Below are positions 53,360-62,581 of a DNA stretch of 64,000 nucleotides, piece by piece. Source of the DNA: Leptospira mtsangambouensis. Its GTDB lineage: Bacteria > Spirochaetota > Leptospiria > Leptospirales > Leptospiraceae. Made by a program: the position numbers and the translations under genes. The notes beneath the pieces were generated by a model that searched no databases, was not told the origin of the DNA, and saw only the letters and a list, made by a program, of their open reading frames with translations. Location: positions 272,001-336,000 of the forward strand of contig NZ_RQHK01000002.1 of assembly GCF_004770475.1 (NCBI RefSeq). The letters run 5' to 3'. Positions within the stretch are counted from its first letter, which is position 1, and each line of letters begins with the position of its first letter.

Positions 53360-53393
53360 AATACTGTCAGCTTAGCGAAACTGGCAGTATTAT
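53358..53393. promoter_or_regulatory. Strong inverted repeat over the dioxygenase start codon
   Basis: ATAATACTGTCAG (53358-53370) and CTGGCAGTATTAT (53381-53393) pair over 12 of 13 positions plus a G-T wobble around the spacer CTTAGCGAAA. The left arm includes part of the ATG (53359-53357) on the minus strand. It lacks a T-run, so it is not an intrinsic terminator of cysN; it could be an operator or an RNA hairpin that hides the start. Confidence 0.6.
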
Positions 53394-53427
53394 ATCAAGA
53401 AAAAATCTGCTATATTGAACTAAATTT

Positions 53428-54660
53428 CTACAATAGCATTCCGGCTGCTACGGTTTGATTGGTACCTTCATCCACTAAAACGAAGCTTCCCGTCCCGCGG
53501 ATTTTGGAATAAGGGTCATAGGCCACAGGTTTTGCCGTTCGGATGGTCACTTTCCCAATTTCATTTAAGGCCAGGCTTGTCTGTTCTTTCTTTTCATGGG
53601 TGCTTGTTTCCACTCGGTATTCCAAAGAACGAATGGAAGCCTTCACCGCATTGGTAGTTTGTCGGAGGAGATACTTGGAGCCCGGTGTCATTGCCTTTTG
53701 GTCCATCCAACAAATATGAGCTTCTAAATCTTGTGAAGTCGTCGGTTCTTGACCGCTCACTACGAGCATATCTCCACGACTCACATCAATTTCATCTTCC
53801 AATCGAATGGTGACTGACATGGGAGCGTAAGCAGTTTGGATCGAACCGGCATAGGTATCGATGGCTTTGATTTTTGATTTGAGTCCGCTAGGCAAAACAA
53901 TGATAGAATCACCTACGGTGAAATGGCCACTACGGATTTGACCCGCATAACCTCTGTAATCATGGTATTCAGTTGTTTGAGGACGGATTACATTTTGCAC
54001 AGGAAATCTTGGAGCAGGTGATTCTTCTTCTGTATGAATTTCAATTCCTTCTAAAAATCCAAGAAGGGAATTTCCTTTCCACCAAGGCATGGAAGTGGAT
54101 AGATCTACCACATTGTCCCCGTTCAGTGCTGAGATAGGAAGGAAGTGGATGGATTTTAAATCTAAGTCTTTTGCAAATTCTAAATATTGTTTTTGGATGT
54201 TTAAAAACACTTCTTCAGAAAAATCCACTAAGTCCATTTTGTTAACACAAACAACAACGTAAGGAATCCGAAGTAGGGATACAATATAGGAATGGCGGTA
54301 TGTTTGTTCGATGACTCCTTTTCTAGCATCAATTAAAATGATGGCAAGATCAGAGTTCGAAGCACCTGTCACCATGTTTCTTGTGTATTGCACATGGCCC
54401 GGAGCATCGGCAATGATAAACTTTCTTTTTGGTGTCGAAAAATATTTATAAGCAACGTCGATGGTGATCCCTTGTTCTCGTTCTGCTTTTAATCCATCGG
54501 TAAGAAGTGCTAGATTGATTTGGCCATTGACTTGTCCTGCTTTTTCGATGGCTTCTAGTTGGTCCTGGAAAATGGATTTACTATCGTATAACAATCGTCC
54601 AATGAGAGTTGACTTCCCATCATCCACACTTCCTGCTGTAATAAAACGTAAAATATCCAT
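53428..54660 (-). CDS. cysN: Sulfate adenylyltransferase GTPase subunit
   Basis: A 410-residue GTPase that drives CysD to form adenosine 5'-phosphosulfate. G-motifs: GSVDDGKSTLIGRLLYD (G1), EQGITIDVAYKYF (G2), DAPGHVQYTRNM (G3) and NKMD (G4), followed by EF-Tu-like domains 2 and 3. No CysC (APS kinase) extension is fused to it. It begins 1 nt into the cysD stop (TAATG). Shorter than E. coli CysN (~475). Confidence 0.95.
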   Translation of the reverse strand: MDILRFITAGSVDDGKSTLIGRLLYDSKSIFQDQLEAIEKAGQVNGQINLALLTDGLKAEREQGITIDVAYKYFSTPKRKFIIADAPGHVQYTRNMVTGASNSDLAIILIDARKGVIEQTYRHSYIVSLLRIPYVVVCVNKMDLVDFSEEVFLNIQKQYLEFAKDLDLKSIHFLPISALNGDNVVDLSTSMPWWKGNSLLGFLEGIEIHTEEESPAPRFPVQNVIRPQTTEYHDYRGYAGQIRSGHFTVGDSIIVLPSGLKSKIKAIDTYAGSIQTAYAPMSVTIRLEDEIDVSRGDMLVVSGQEPTTSQDLEAHICWMDQKAMTPGSKYLLRQTTNAVKASIRSLEYRVETSTHEKKEQTSLALNEIGKVTIRTAKPVAYDPYSKIRGTGSFVLVDEGTNQTVAAGMLL

Positions 54661-55568
54661 TAAAAGTATCCGCCTTTTTTTCTATCTTCCATCGCTGCTT
54701 CGGAACGTTTGTCATCCAATCGAGATCCTCTTTCTGTCGTTCTCGAAATTTGAATTTCACGAATGATATCATCAATTGTATTGGCTTCTGATTCTACGGC
54801 CGCTGTACAAGTCATATCACCAACAGTACGGAAACGAACGGTTCTAGTTTCCACTTTGTCAGAATTGTCTAAGGAGATGAACTTTGATACTGGAAACACT
54901 AGGTCTTCTCGCCATACGATTTCTCTTTGGTGAGAAAAATAAAGGGAAGGAAGTTCAATGTTTTCTTTTCGAATGTATTCCCAAACATCAAGTTCTGTCC
55001 AGTTACTGATTGGAAATACCCTAACGTTTTCACCCACATGGATTTTACCATTATAGATATTCCAAAGTTCAGGGCGTTGGAGTTTGGGATCCCAAGATCC
55101 AAATTCATCTCTCACAGAAAAAATTCTTTCTTTGGCACGAGCTTTTTCTTCATCCCGACGAGCTCCACCAATACAAGCATCAAACTTAAATTCAGCGATG
55201 GTATCAAGGAGGGTCACTGCTTGGATGGCATTCCGGCTAGGGAACTTTCCTTTTTCTTCGACCGCTTTCCCTTGGTCGATGGAATCTTGTACATAACGTA
55301 CAATGAGTTTTTCTCCAGTTCGTTCTGCTAAATCATCTCTGAATTTTAGCGCCTCATCAAAGTTATGTCCTGTATCGATATGAACTAAAGGAAATGGAAA
55401 TTTTCCAGGTCGAAAGGCTTTTAATGCTAAATGCACTAAACAAATCGAATCCTTTCCTCCTGAAAAAAGCAGGGCAGGTCTTTCGAATTGTGCTGCAACT
55501 TCTCGTAAAATATAAATGGCTTCCGATTCAAGTTGGTCTAAATGGGAAAGTCGATGTAAATCGGTCAT
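54660..55568 (-). CDS. cysD: Sulfate adenylyltransferase catalytic subunit
   Basis: A 302-residue PP-loop ATP pyrophosphatase-family enzyme activating sulfate with ATP. Signature PP-loop LLFSGGKDSICLVHLALKAF (residues ~34-53), HIDTGHNFDEALKFRD, ARRDEEKARAKERIF (GGARRDEE) and C-terminal SRLDDKRSEAAMEDRKKGGYF. Works with CysN. It lies 7 bp after cysH and its stop overlaps the cysN start by 1 nt. Confidence 0.96.
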   Translation of the reverse strand: MTDLHRLSHLDQLESEAIYILREVAAQFERPALLFSGGKDSICLVHLALKAFRPGKFPFPLVHIDTGHNFDEALKFRDDLAERTGEKLIVRYVQDSIDQGKAVEEKGKFPSRNAIQAVTLLDTIAEFKFDACIGGARRDEEKARAKERIFSVRDEFGSWDPKLQRPELWNIYNGKIHVGENVRVFPISNWTELDVWEYIRKENIELPSLYFSHQREIVWREDLVFPVSKFISLDNSDKVETRTVRFRTVGDMTCTAAVESEANTIDDIIREIQISRTTERGSRLDDKRSEAAMEDRKKGGYF

Positions 55569-55575
55569 TTTGGTA

Positions 55576-56301
55576 TTATCCTTTTTTCGGTGTGAGTTTG
55601 CCGTCTACCCAGTGTAAGCCGCACTCTTTTTTCGATTCTTGTTCCCACCACCACCTTCCAGCACGAAAGTCTTCTCCAGGTTCAATGGCTCGTGTACAAG
55701 GAGCACAACCTATACTTGGAAAACCTTTATCGTGTAAGACATTGTATGGTACATTATGTTCTCTAATATACTTCCAAGTATCTTCGAAGGACCATAATAG
55801 TAGCGGTTGGTATTTGATTAAATTTCTTTGGGTATCTGTTTCAAAAATAGACATCTCTGTTCGAAATCCTGATTGGTCTTTTCGGAGTCCAGTGACCCAA
55901 ACTTCTGTGTCTTTCAAAATGGCATCTAGGGGAACGAGTTTACGAATTCGACAACATTCCTTTCTTAAATCTTGGGAATCATAAAAGGCATTAGGGCCAT
56001 TCTCTTGCACAAAGTGTTGGATTTCTTTTTCGTTTGGATAAAAGGCTTCAATTTTTGCCCCATAACGGACGTTTGTTTTTTGCCAAACATCATAGGTTTC
56101 TTGGAAGAGGCGCCCAGTGTCCAAAGTTGCAATCCGAATCTCGATTTGGTTTGCAAGTATCGCATGAGTGATGGCCTGGTCTTCCAGTCCGAAACTCGTG
56201 GTAAAGACAACTTTTCCGGGAAAATCCAAACTGAGTTGTCGTAAGCCCTGTTCCAGGGAGAGGGAGGTATAGGTTTCTGTCAAAACTTCCAAATTTCCCA
56301 T
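55576..56301 (-). CDS. cysH: Adenylylsulfate (APS) reductase, [4Fe-4S] type
   Basis: A protein of about 241 residues from the ATG at 56301 (AGGA 9 nt upstream; the in-frame TTG at 56310 overlaps the ribosome site). PP-loop variant TSFGLEDQAITHAIL, RKECCRIRKLVPL (adjacent Cys pair, ~residue 125), and CAPCTRAIEPGEDFRAGRWWW with the nucleophile in KKECGLHW. The CC plus CxxC set is the [4Fe-4S] signature of enzymes acting on APS, not PAPS, consistent with the lack of a cysC gene here. It produces sulfite for CysJI. An inverted repeat at 56317-56341 precedes it. Confidence 0.92.
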   Translation of the reverse strand: MGNLEVLTETYTSLSLEQGLRQLSLDFPGKVVFTTSFGLEDQAITHAILANQIEIRIATLDTGRLFQETYDVWQKTNVRYGAKIEAFYPNEKEIQHFVQENGPNAFYDSQDLRKECCRIRKLVPLDAILKDTEVWVTGLRKDQSGFRTEMSIFETDTQRNLIKYQPLLLWSFEDTWKYIREHNVPYNVLHDKGFPSIGCAPCTRAIEPGEDFRAGRWWWEQESKKECGLHWVDGKLTPKKG

Positions 56302-56316
56302 TTTTTCCAATCCTAG

Positions 56317-56341
56317 CGTCCAATGTTTTGTATATTGGACG
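56317..56341. promoter_or_regulatory. Perfect 8-bp inverted repeat upstream of cysH
   Basis: CGTCCAAT (56317-56324) and ATTGGACG (56334-56341) are exact reverse complements with a 9-bp spacer. The repeat ends 15 bp before the cysH ATG and lies 28 bp after the cysA stop, with a TATAGT hexamer upstream on the minus strand. A sulfur-responsive operator is plausible; there is no T-run for termination. Confidence 0.5.
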
Positions 56342-56368
56342 ATTTGTAAACTATATTAGCGGAAAATA

Positions 56369-57433
56369 TTAGATAGAGAAGTCTTCTACGTAAACTTTTG
56401 CTTTTTTAATCCTCAGATAGACGGTCTCGCCAGGCAAAAGGTTCAAAAGACGGTAGGTTTCCTGTTCGAGTACAGACTCGATGAGAGTTCCCGTGTCGAC
56501 TCGTTTTAGTTCCACACGCACATTCCTTCCTGTGGAATGGATGTATTGGATTTCGGCAGCGATCCCTTGGTCGGATTCCCGAACGATTTCCACATCGTAA
56601 GGACGAACATAAGCTACAGCCACCGATTCTTTTACATCTTGGTGTTCTGTGCTATCGAGGGCTAAATTCCCAATTTTTGTGGTTCCTTCTTCGATTCGTC
56701 CATGGAAAAGATTCACATCTCCAAGGAAGTGAAACACAAAAGGGGACTTGGGTTTGTTGTAGACTTCGTCAGGGCTTCCTACTTGTTCCAACTGACCCTG
56801 GTTTAAGATCACAATTCGATCGCTGACTTCCAAAGCTTCTTCTTGGTCATGCGTGACAAAAACACTTGTTATGTGGATTTCATCATGGAGACGACGTAGC
56901 CAGTTTCTTAGTTCTTTTCTGACTTTAGCATCAAGAGCACCAAAGGGTTCATCCAGTAATAAAAATTTTGGTTCGATGGCAAGGGCGCGGGCAAGGGCCA
57001 CTCGTTGTCGTTGGCCTCCCGACAATTCATGAGGGTAACGATTGTGAAATTTTTCTAATTGGATGAGGGTGAGGAGCTTTGAAACTTTTTCCTGAATTTC
57101 TTTTTTGGAAGGTCTTAAATGTTTGGGCCTTACTTCCAAACCAAACGCTATGTTTTCGGCAATTGTCATATGACGAAAGAGGGCGTAATGTTGGAAAACA
57201 AATCCCACTTCGCCATTTTGGATTTTGGATGTGGAAAGGTTTTCTCCTACAAATTCCACCTTTCCCGAAGATGGTTCTTCGAGACCCGCGATGATGCGAA
57301 GTAAGGTGGTTTTTCCAGATCCTGAAGGACCAAGAAGAGCCACAAGTTCTCCATCAGGAATGGAGAGGTTAACATCTTTTAGAGCGGTGAACGACCCAAA
57401 GGTTTTATTGACATTACTAATTTCAATCGGCAT
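56369..57433 (-). CDS. cysA: Sulfate/thiosulfate ABC transporter ATPase
   Basis: A 354-residue ATPase of the sulfate importer. Walker [12 protein letters not shown], signature [15 protein letters not shown], Walker [17 protein letters not shown] with the H-loop [15 protein letters not shown]. The C-terminal regulatory domain (residues ~240-354) includes [13 protein letters not shown], the TOBE-like region typical of CysA. It overlaps cysW by 11 bp. Last gene of the sbp-cysTWA unit. Confidence 0.96.
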   Translation of the reverse strand: MPIEISNVNKTFGSFTALKDVNLSIPDGELVALLGPSGSGKTTLLRIIAGLEEPSSGKVEFVGENLSTSKIQNGEVGFVFQHYALFRHMTIAENIAFGLEVRPKHLRPSKKEIQEKVSKLLTLIQLEKFHNRYPHELSGGQRQRVALARALAIEPKFLLLDEPFGALDAKVRKELRNWLRRLHDEIHITSVFVTHDQEEALEVSDRIVILNQGQLEQVGSPDEVYNKPKSPFVFHFLGDVNLFHGRIEEGTTKIGNLALDSTEHQDVKESVAVAYVRPYDVEIVRESDQGIAAEIQYIHSTGRNVRVELKRVDTGTLIESVLEQETYRLLNLLPGETVYLRIKKAKVYVEDFSI

Positions 57434-58238
57434 TGTTCTTACTCGCAGTTCGTTTTTCCAAAATCAATTTAAAGATGAGTGTGAGAAGAGAGAGAAACAC
57501 AAGTAAGGTGGCACAGGAAAAGGCACCTACCGAATCAAACTCATTGTATAACATTTCTATATGAAGGGGAAGTGTTGTTGTTTTTCCTCGGATATGTCCA
57601 CTGAGAACTGATACCGCTCCAAACTCACCCATAGCCCTTGCATTACAAAGAATGATCCCGTATAACAAACCCCATTTGATATTGGGAAGGATGACTCGTC
57701 TGAGGAGTTGGAAAAAACTGGCACCAAGTAACAATCCAGCTTCCTCTTCTTCTCTTCCTTGGCTTTGCATAAGGGGAACTAGTTCCCGGGCCACAAATGG
57801 GAAAGTAATGAAAACGGTGGCAAGGATAAGGCCCGGAGTATTAAATACTATTTTGATTCCATGTGTGGAAAGAAAATCTCCAAAGTAACCTTGTCTTCCA
57901 AATAACAATAAAAAGATGAGTCCCGATACCACAGGAGAAACAGCAAAAGGAGAATCAATGATGGTGACCAAAATATTTTTTCCAGGAAAACTAAATCTTG
58001 TGATCGTAAATGCCGCTGTCACACCAAAGATTGTATTTAAAATCACAGAAACAACAGAAACTTTGACGGTGAGTCCAATCGCATAAAGAGCATATTCTCC
58101 AGTGATGGATTCGATATACTTTATATATCCTTCCGAAAATGCTTCTGAAAATACAGTGTAGATGGGCAAAATCAGAATGATCCCAGCAAAGAAATAGGCC
58201 AAAATCACAAGAAAAATAGGGAATATCTTACTTTTCAT
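57423..58238 (-). CDS. cysW: Sulfate ABC transporter permease CysW
   Basis: A 271-residue integral membrane permease with six helices and the EAA loop of the CysW type ([42 protein letters not shown], split here). It forms the sulfate channel with CysT. Starts 4 nt inside the cysT stop. The C-terminus is [10 protein letters not shown]. Confidence 0.95.
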   Translation of the reverse strand: MKSKIFPIFLVILAYFFAGIILILPIYTVFSEAFSEGYIKYIESITGEYALYAIGLTVKVSVVSVILNTIFGVTAAFTITRFSFPGKNILVTIIDSPFAVSPVVSGLIFLLLFGRQGYFGDFLSTHGIKIVFNTPGLILATVFITFPFVARELVPLMQSQGREEEEAGLLLGASFFQLLRRVILPNIKWGLLYGIILCNARAMGEFGAVSVLSGHIRGKTTTLPLHIEMLYNEFDSVGAFSCATLLVFLSLLTLIFKLILEKRTASKNNAD

Positions 58239-59062
58239 GATAATTTTTTAGAAGCCCTTTCTTGGAGTAAATTAATCAAAAACATAAAAACAAAAGATGT
58301 GAGTAACATCACTAGAGCAATGGAAGTGGCTTTTTCGTATTCGTATTGTTCTAGTTTGGTGACAATGAGAAGGGGAAGGATTTCCGTTTTTCCAGGAATG
58401 TTTCCAGAAATAAAAACAACAGATCCGTATTCTCCGATACTCCGAGCAAATGCCATTCCTGTTCCTGCAAGAAGGGAAGGCCAAAGTTCAGGAAGTAATA
58501 CTTTATAAAAAGTTTGGAAGGGAGTCGCACCAAGACAGCGTGCACTTTCTTCTAATTCTTTGGGTAATTCTTCAATCACAGGTTGTACAGTTCGTACTAC
58601 AAAAGGAAATCCAATAAAAACAAGTGCGATCACAATCCCAATAGGTGTGTAGGCAATTTTAATTCCCCACTGATCAAAATAGGATCCAATGATTCCATTT
58701 TGTGAATAAATGGTCGTGAGAGCAATCCCAGCCACAGCAGTCGGTAAGGTAAACGGTAAATCAATTAAGGTATCGAGTAACTTTTTAAAAGGAAAGTTAT
58801 AACGAACAAGAACCCAAGCAAATAAAAATCCCACAAAGAGATTGATGAGAGCAGAGATAAAACCCACACTGAAACTTAAAAAAAGTGCCGAGCGAATTCT
58901 TTCATCAGAGAATACTTCTAAGATTCCAGAGACTCCAATCCCAAGGGAATGGAAAAAGAGTCCGAGAAGGGGGATCACTACAACCGCAGACGAATAAAAA
59001 ACTGTCAGTCCTAAACTGATTCCTAAATGTGTTTTTTTATACGGCCGCGTTTCGATAAGCAT
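58235..59062 (-). CDS. cysT: Sulfate ABC transporter permease CysT
   Basis: A 275-residue permease with six helices. The cytoplasmic EAA loop is [34 protein letters not shown] (split motif), characteristic of CysT/CysU. It pairs with CysW. The start is 3 bp after the sbp stop, so both are co-transcribed. Its ribosome site is weak. Confidence 0.95.
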   Translation of the reverse strand: MLIETRPYKKTHLGISLGLTVFYSSAVVVIPLLGLFFHSLGIGVSGILEVFSDERIRSALFLSFSVGFISALINLFVGFLFAWVLVRYNFPFKKLLDTLIDLPFTLPTAVAGIALTTIYSQNGIIGSYFDQWGIKIAYTPIGIVIALVFIGFPFVVRTVQPVIEELPKELEESARCLGATPFQTFYKVLLPELWPSLLAGTGMAFARSIGEYGSVVFISGNIPGKTEILPLLIVTKLEQYEYEKATSIALVMLLTSFVFMFLINLLQERASKKLS

Positions 59063-59065
59063 ATT

Positions 59066-60103
59066 TTACTTAGTTTTGTAGATGGCATCAAAGACACCAG
59101 CATCTGCAAAATGTTTTTTCTGAGCAGAATCCCAAGTTTCCCCTAAATCGGATAGGGAAAATAATTTAATATTGGGAAATTCTTTCGCAGAAGCTTTTGC
59201 AACAGTGGCTTCTGTTGGTCTAAAAAAATGTTTTGCGATGATCGACTGCCCTTCTTTTGTATATAGGAATTCTAAATAGGAAGTCGCTTTTTCCAAATTG
59301 CCTTTTTCAGTCGCAGTTTTTGTGACTACTGCTACTGGAGTTTCTGCTTTGATGGATTCTGACGGATACACAACCTCTAAAGTGTTTTTGCCAGATCTCT
59401 TTTCCTCATCTAAAGAAAGTTTTGCTTCATTTTCCCAAGTGATGAGAACATCCCCAATTCCTCTTTGCACAAAAGTTGTTGTGGATCCGCGAGCTCCAGT
59501 GTCAAGAACGGATGTGTTTTTAAAAAGGGCTTTCACAAACTCAGTGGCTTTTTCATCCGATTTGTATTTACGTTTTGCAAATCCATAAGCTGCCAAATAA
59601 TTCCAACGAGCACCACCACTGGTTTTTGGGTTGGGAGTGATAATCGAAACTCCTGGTTTTACAATGTCGTCCCAATCTTTGATTTTTTTTGGATTGGATT
59701 TACGAACTAAAAATACAATGGTCGAGTAGTAAGGAACACTATTGTTTGGGAGTTTTTTTTGCCAGTTTGCATCAATTAACCCTGATTTGGTGGAGATACT
59801 GTCAATATCGTAGGAAAGAGCAAGACTCACAACATCAGCATCTAGTCCGTCAATCACGGCACGAGCTTGTTTTCCCGATCCGCCATGGGATTGTTGGATG
59901 GCAAATTCGCTCGCCTTTTTGGCCTTCCATTCTTTTAAGAAGGCTTTGTTGATTTCTTCATATAATTCTCTTGTGGGGTCAAAGGACACATGGAGGAAAG
60001 TGGATTCCGCAGCTAGGGAAGAGAGAGTCCCAAAGCTTAAAAAAATGCACAATATGGCAGAAATTCCTGGTTTTATTTTCGAAATAAGAGTGTTAATTTT
60101 CAT
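59066..60103 (-). CDS. sbp: Periplasmic sulfate-binding protein
   Basis: A protein of about 345 residues from ATG at 60103; an in-frame codon at 60145 is less likely as it adds a charged tail before the signal peptide. The signal sequence (residues ~10-30) ends near SLAAES. Sulfate-binding motif [29 protein letters not shown] (residues ~72-100) and [20 protein letters not shown] are conserved in Sbp/CysP. It captures sulfate for CysTWA. A TTGACA lies upstream on the minus strand next to a 16-bp dyad. Confidence 0.95.
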   Translation of the reverse strand: MKINTLISKIKPGISAILCIFLSFGTLSSLAAESTFLHVSFDPTRELYEEINKAFLKEWKAKKASEFAIQQSHGGSGKQARAVIDGLDADVVSLALSYDIDSISTKSGLIDANWQKKLPNNSVPYYSTIVFLVRKSNPKKIKDWDDIVKPGVSIITPNPKTSGGARWNYLAAYGFAKRKYKSDEKATEFVKALFKNTSVLDTGARGSTTTFVQRGIGDVLITWENEAKLSLDEEKRSGKNTLEVVYPSESIKAETPVAVVTKTATEKGNLEKATSYLEFLYTKEGQSIIAKHFFRPTEATVAKASAKEFPNIKLFSLSDLGETWDSAQKKHFADAGVFDAIYKTK

Positions 60104-60164
60104 TTTTTGCGCCCTTTTGTTTAATAAATCAGAATCATCCTCCAATTTAGTGAATATTTGTCAA

Positions 60165-60180
60165 ACGAAATTTATTTCGT
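60165..60180. promoter_or_regulatory. 16-bp palindrome in the sbp/fliK gap
   Basis: ACGAAAT-TT-ATTTCGT is a perfect 7-2-7 palindrome. On the minus strand it runs directly into TTGACA, a candidate -35 for sbp, although no good -10 is spaced 16-18 bp away. On the plus strand another TTGACA follows at 60193. It could bind a sulfur regulator controlling sulfate uptake. Confidence 0.45.
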
Positions 60181-60283
60181 AAAACCCATCTTTTGACACT
60201 TCCCGACATAAACCGGAAAAGGAAGAAGATAATTCTCTCAAGGAAATCTGGGGAAGTTCGATCCTTAAGGGAGAAGGCACCCT

Positions 60284-61924
60284 ATGAACGTAAAAGCCCC
60301 AAACCAAAACGTAATTCCATTCCCACAAGTTGAAGGGAAGGCATCCAAGCCTGCTGGTTTTGACAACCACCAGATGGCTGTGCGAGAAAGTTTTGGGGAA
60401 ATTTTGGAACGAGAGTTCCAAGTGTTTTCTGAAAAAAAAACAACTGGTTCGGAATACAAAACCATAGGCCGTGAAAAAGAAGAGACCTCTGGTCCTCAGG
60501 AAATTCATAAACCGGAAGATGTAACAAAACAAGAATTAAATTCATTATCAGAATCTCAAAAAGACAAAACCATTTCCAAAGAATCTACTTCTCAGGAAGA
60601 ATCAGAAGAATCCACTGAAGAAGAGGATTTAGATCGCGATGCGTTGGAATATAGTCTTGGGCTTGTTGCCTCGCACGCCGATTGGGACAGAACATTAGTT
60701 TCCGCTAACAAACTGAATGAAATGGCTGTGAAGGAAAAAACAGTATTACTTTCCTTACAAAAATCTGCAGAAAAAACAATTGCTTATTCACCTAAAGAAG
60801 GAACTGCCTTTGTGGATGAAGCAAAAAAACTAGCATTGGATTTTTTCCAAGCTGAAAAACTATCTAAACAAAATGATCCAACATCTTTAAAATCAAAATC
60901 GCTTTTTGAAAAAGATTCTAATTTGGTTCTTTTCCCAAAGGCTGAGAAAAAATCTTTAGAGAACCAAAAAAGAAACGAAAAACCGGAATCCTTAGGTGTG
61001 AAAAAAGAATCCATCCATTCGGGTTCTGTTGTTTCTGATTTGGTATTTGCTAAGGGCAAAGAAGTAAAAGTAGAAGGAACATCCGTTCCAAACGAACAAT
61101 CTGTTCGAAAAACCGATGGAAAATTAAAATCTAGCAAACAAACAAAAAACGGATCTGAGACTGCAGAGGTCTCTTCAGAACAAGATAAATCAAATCAAAG
61201 TTTAAATTCTGATAAAATGATTCGTTCACTCGGAATCAAAGATAAAGAATTCCAAAAACAAGATTCTAAAACTCAAACTCCATCGGAGAAACAAAAACAG
61301 GCGGAAGTTTCTTTTGTTCCTAACCTTCAAAATTCTTCTTCTGCAAAATCGGGAGAAGAGGGTGGTCGTTCTTCTGACGAACGAGGAACAAAACAAGGAT
61401 TTCAATTTTCTTCTTTAGAAACAAAATCAATGCAGAAAGCAGAAGAGATTCGTTCTGCAGAAAAACCGACGAAACCAAAAGAAACAGTTCTCAAACAAAA
61501 CATTGATGAGCTGATCAAACAAGCTCGTTTTGATATTGTACAAAATGGAAAGTCTAGTGCCGAAATCGTAATGAATCCCAAAGAATACGGAAGGCTTACT
61601 TTAAAAGTCACTGTGGATGGTGAGAAAGTGGAAGGTCGTATTCTTGTCGAATCAGAAGAACTACAAAAGTCCCTTCAAAACGAAATCCAAACCATCAAAG
61701 AAAACTTAAAAGAATCTGGTCTCGACTTACAAGCACTCATCATCGACTTATGGGATGATGGAAGTGGACTTACTGATCGGAAAGAACAAAATGAACTCTA
61801 CCAAACCATGGTGGAAGCGGCAAGGTTTCGTAATGCCGAAAGTTCCCTTGGGTTAGAAGAAGGGGTAGAACTTCTTGGTCCAGCAAGCTTAGAAGAAACC
61901 AAAGCATTGGAATTTTTCGCATAA
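60284..61924 (+). CDS. fliK: Flagellar hook-length control protein
   Basis: A 546-residue FliK. The N-terminal ~410 residues are low-complexity, hydrophilic and rich in Ser, Lys, Glu and Gln, as usual for the molecular-ruler part. The C-terminal Flg_hook domain (~residues 415-500) carries [33 protein letters not shown], the conserved L-x-P-x-x-[LG] type region (split motif here), and signals the export switch once the hook is full length. GGAGAAGG lies 7 nt before the ATG. It precedes flgD and flgE in one operon and is divergent from sbp. Confidence 0.88.
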   Translation: MNVKAPNQNVIPFPQVEGKASKPAGFDNHQMAVRESFGEILEREFQVFSEKKTTGSEYKTIGREKEETSGPQEIHKPEDVTKQELNSLSESQKDKTISKESTSQEESEESTEEEDLDRDALEYSLGLVASHADWDRTLVSANKLNEMAVKEKTVLLSLQKSAEKTIAYSPKEGTAFVDEAKKLALDFFQAEKLSKQNDPTSLKSKSLFEKDSNLVLFPKAEKKSLENQKRNEKPESLGVKKESIHSGSVVSDLVFAKGKEVKVEGTSVPNEQSVRKTDGKLKSSKQTKNGSETAEVSSEQDKSNQSLNSDKMIRSLGIKDKEFQKQDSKTQTPSEKQKQAEVSFVPNLQNSSSAKSGEEGGRSSDERGTKQGFQFSSLETKSMQKAEEIRSAEKPTKPKETVLKQNIDELIKQARFDIVQNGKSSAEIVMNPKEYGRLTLKVTVDGEKVEGRILVESEELQKSLQNEIQTIKENLKESGLDLQALIIDLWDDGSGLTDRKEQNELYQTMVEAARFRNAESSLGLEEGVELLGPASLEETKALEFFA

Positions 61925-61958
61925 ATCACTAACAAATATAGAAAAAATAGAGGATCCC

Positions 61959-62543
61959 ATGCCAGACGGAATGTTAGACATATCAACACAAAACTCAGCT
62001 AGAACCAAATACTTTGAAGGGGATAGAACCTTTAATATCCGTAAACATTTGGATCAGTTAGAAAAAGAAGAAACTAGTGGGCTAAAAGGAATCGAAATTC
62101 GTGAGAAACAAAAGGAGCTAGGAAAGGATGATTTTTTAAAACTCCTTCTCACTCAACTTTCTCACCAAGATCCAACAAACCCAGTGCAAGACAAAGACTT
62201 CATCGCACAAATGGCCCAGTTCTCATCTCTAGAACAGATGAAAAACATTTCTTCTGGAATTGCCAGAATGGAATCTAAACAAAGTTATTCGGTAGTTGGT
62301 AAAATCGTTTCTGGCCCAGATTTAGTTACTGGTGAAGATGTGACAGGACTTGCGGGTGCCATTCTTTTTGATAACGAAGGAAAAACATATGTCCGTGTGA
62401 ATGGAAGGATGCTTGATGTAGCAAAAATCAATTTGATTTCTGACCCATCACTTCTCAAAGCCGAACCAGAATTCCAACGTCCAGCAAATGCGACAAACGT
62501 TCCGAATAATACATTAAAAAAACAAGAAGCTTATCAGGATTAA
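61959..62543 (+). CDS. flgD: Flagellar hook assembly scaffold protein
   Basis: A 194-residue FlgD, the cap on which FlgE is assembled. The FlgD N-terminal signature [17 protein letters not shown] (residues ~45-61) and [19 protein letters not shown] (~67-85) are clear; the C-terminal FN3-like and tudor-like domains are short. Typical position between fliK and flgE. GGATCCC precedes the ATG at a short distance, a weak ribosome site. Confidence 0.93.
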   Translation: MPDGMLDISTQNSARTKYFEGDRTFNIRKHLDQLEKEETSGLKGIEIREKQKELGKDDFLKLLLTQLSHQDPTNPVQDKDFIAQMAQFSSLEQMKNISSGIARMESKQSYSVVGKIVSGPDLVTGEDVTGLAGAILFDNEGKTYVRVNGRMLDVAKINLISDPSLLKAEPEFQRPANATNVPNNTLKKQEAYQD

Positions 62544-62581
62544 TTCAAAAAGGTCGATAAAAAAAGAGAGGATATAACGTT

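Noticed and set aside
60205..60235. Possible sigma-28 promoter before fliK (TAAA ... GATAAT)
   Set aside because: The spacing is about 12 bp, not the usual 15, and the CCG of the -10 is missing.
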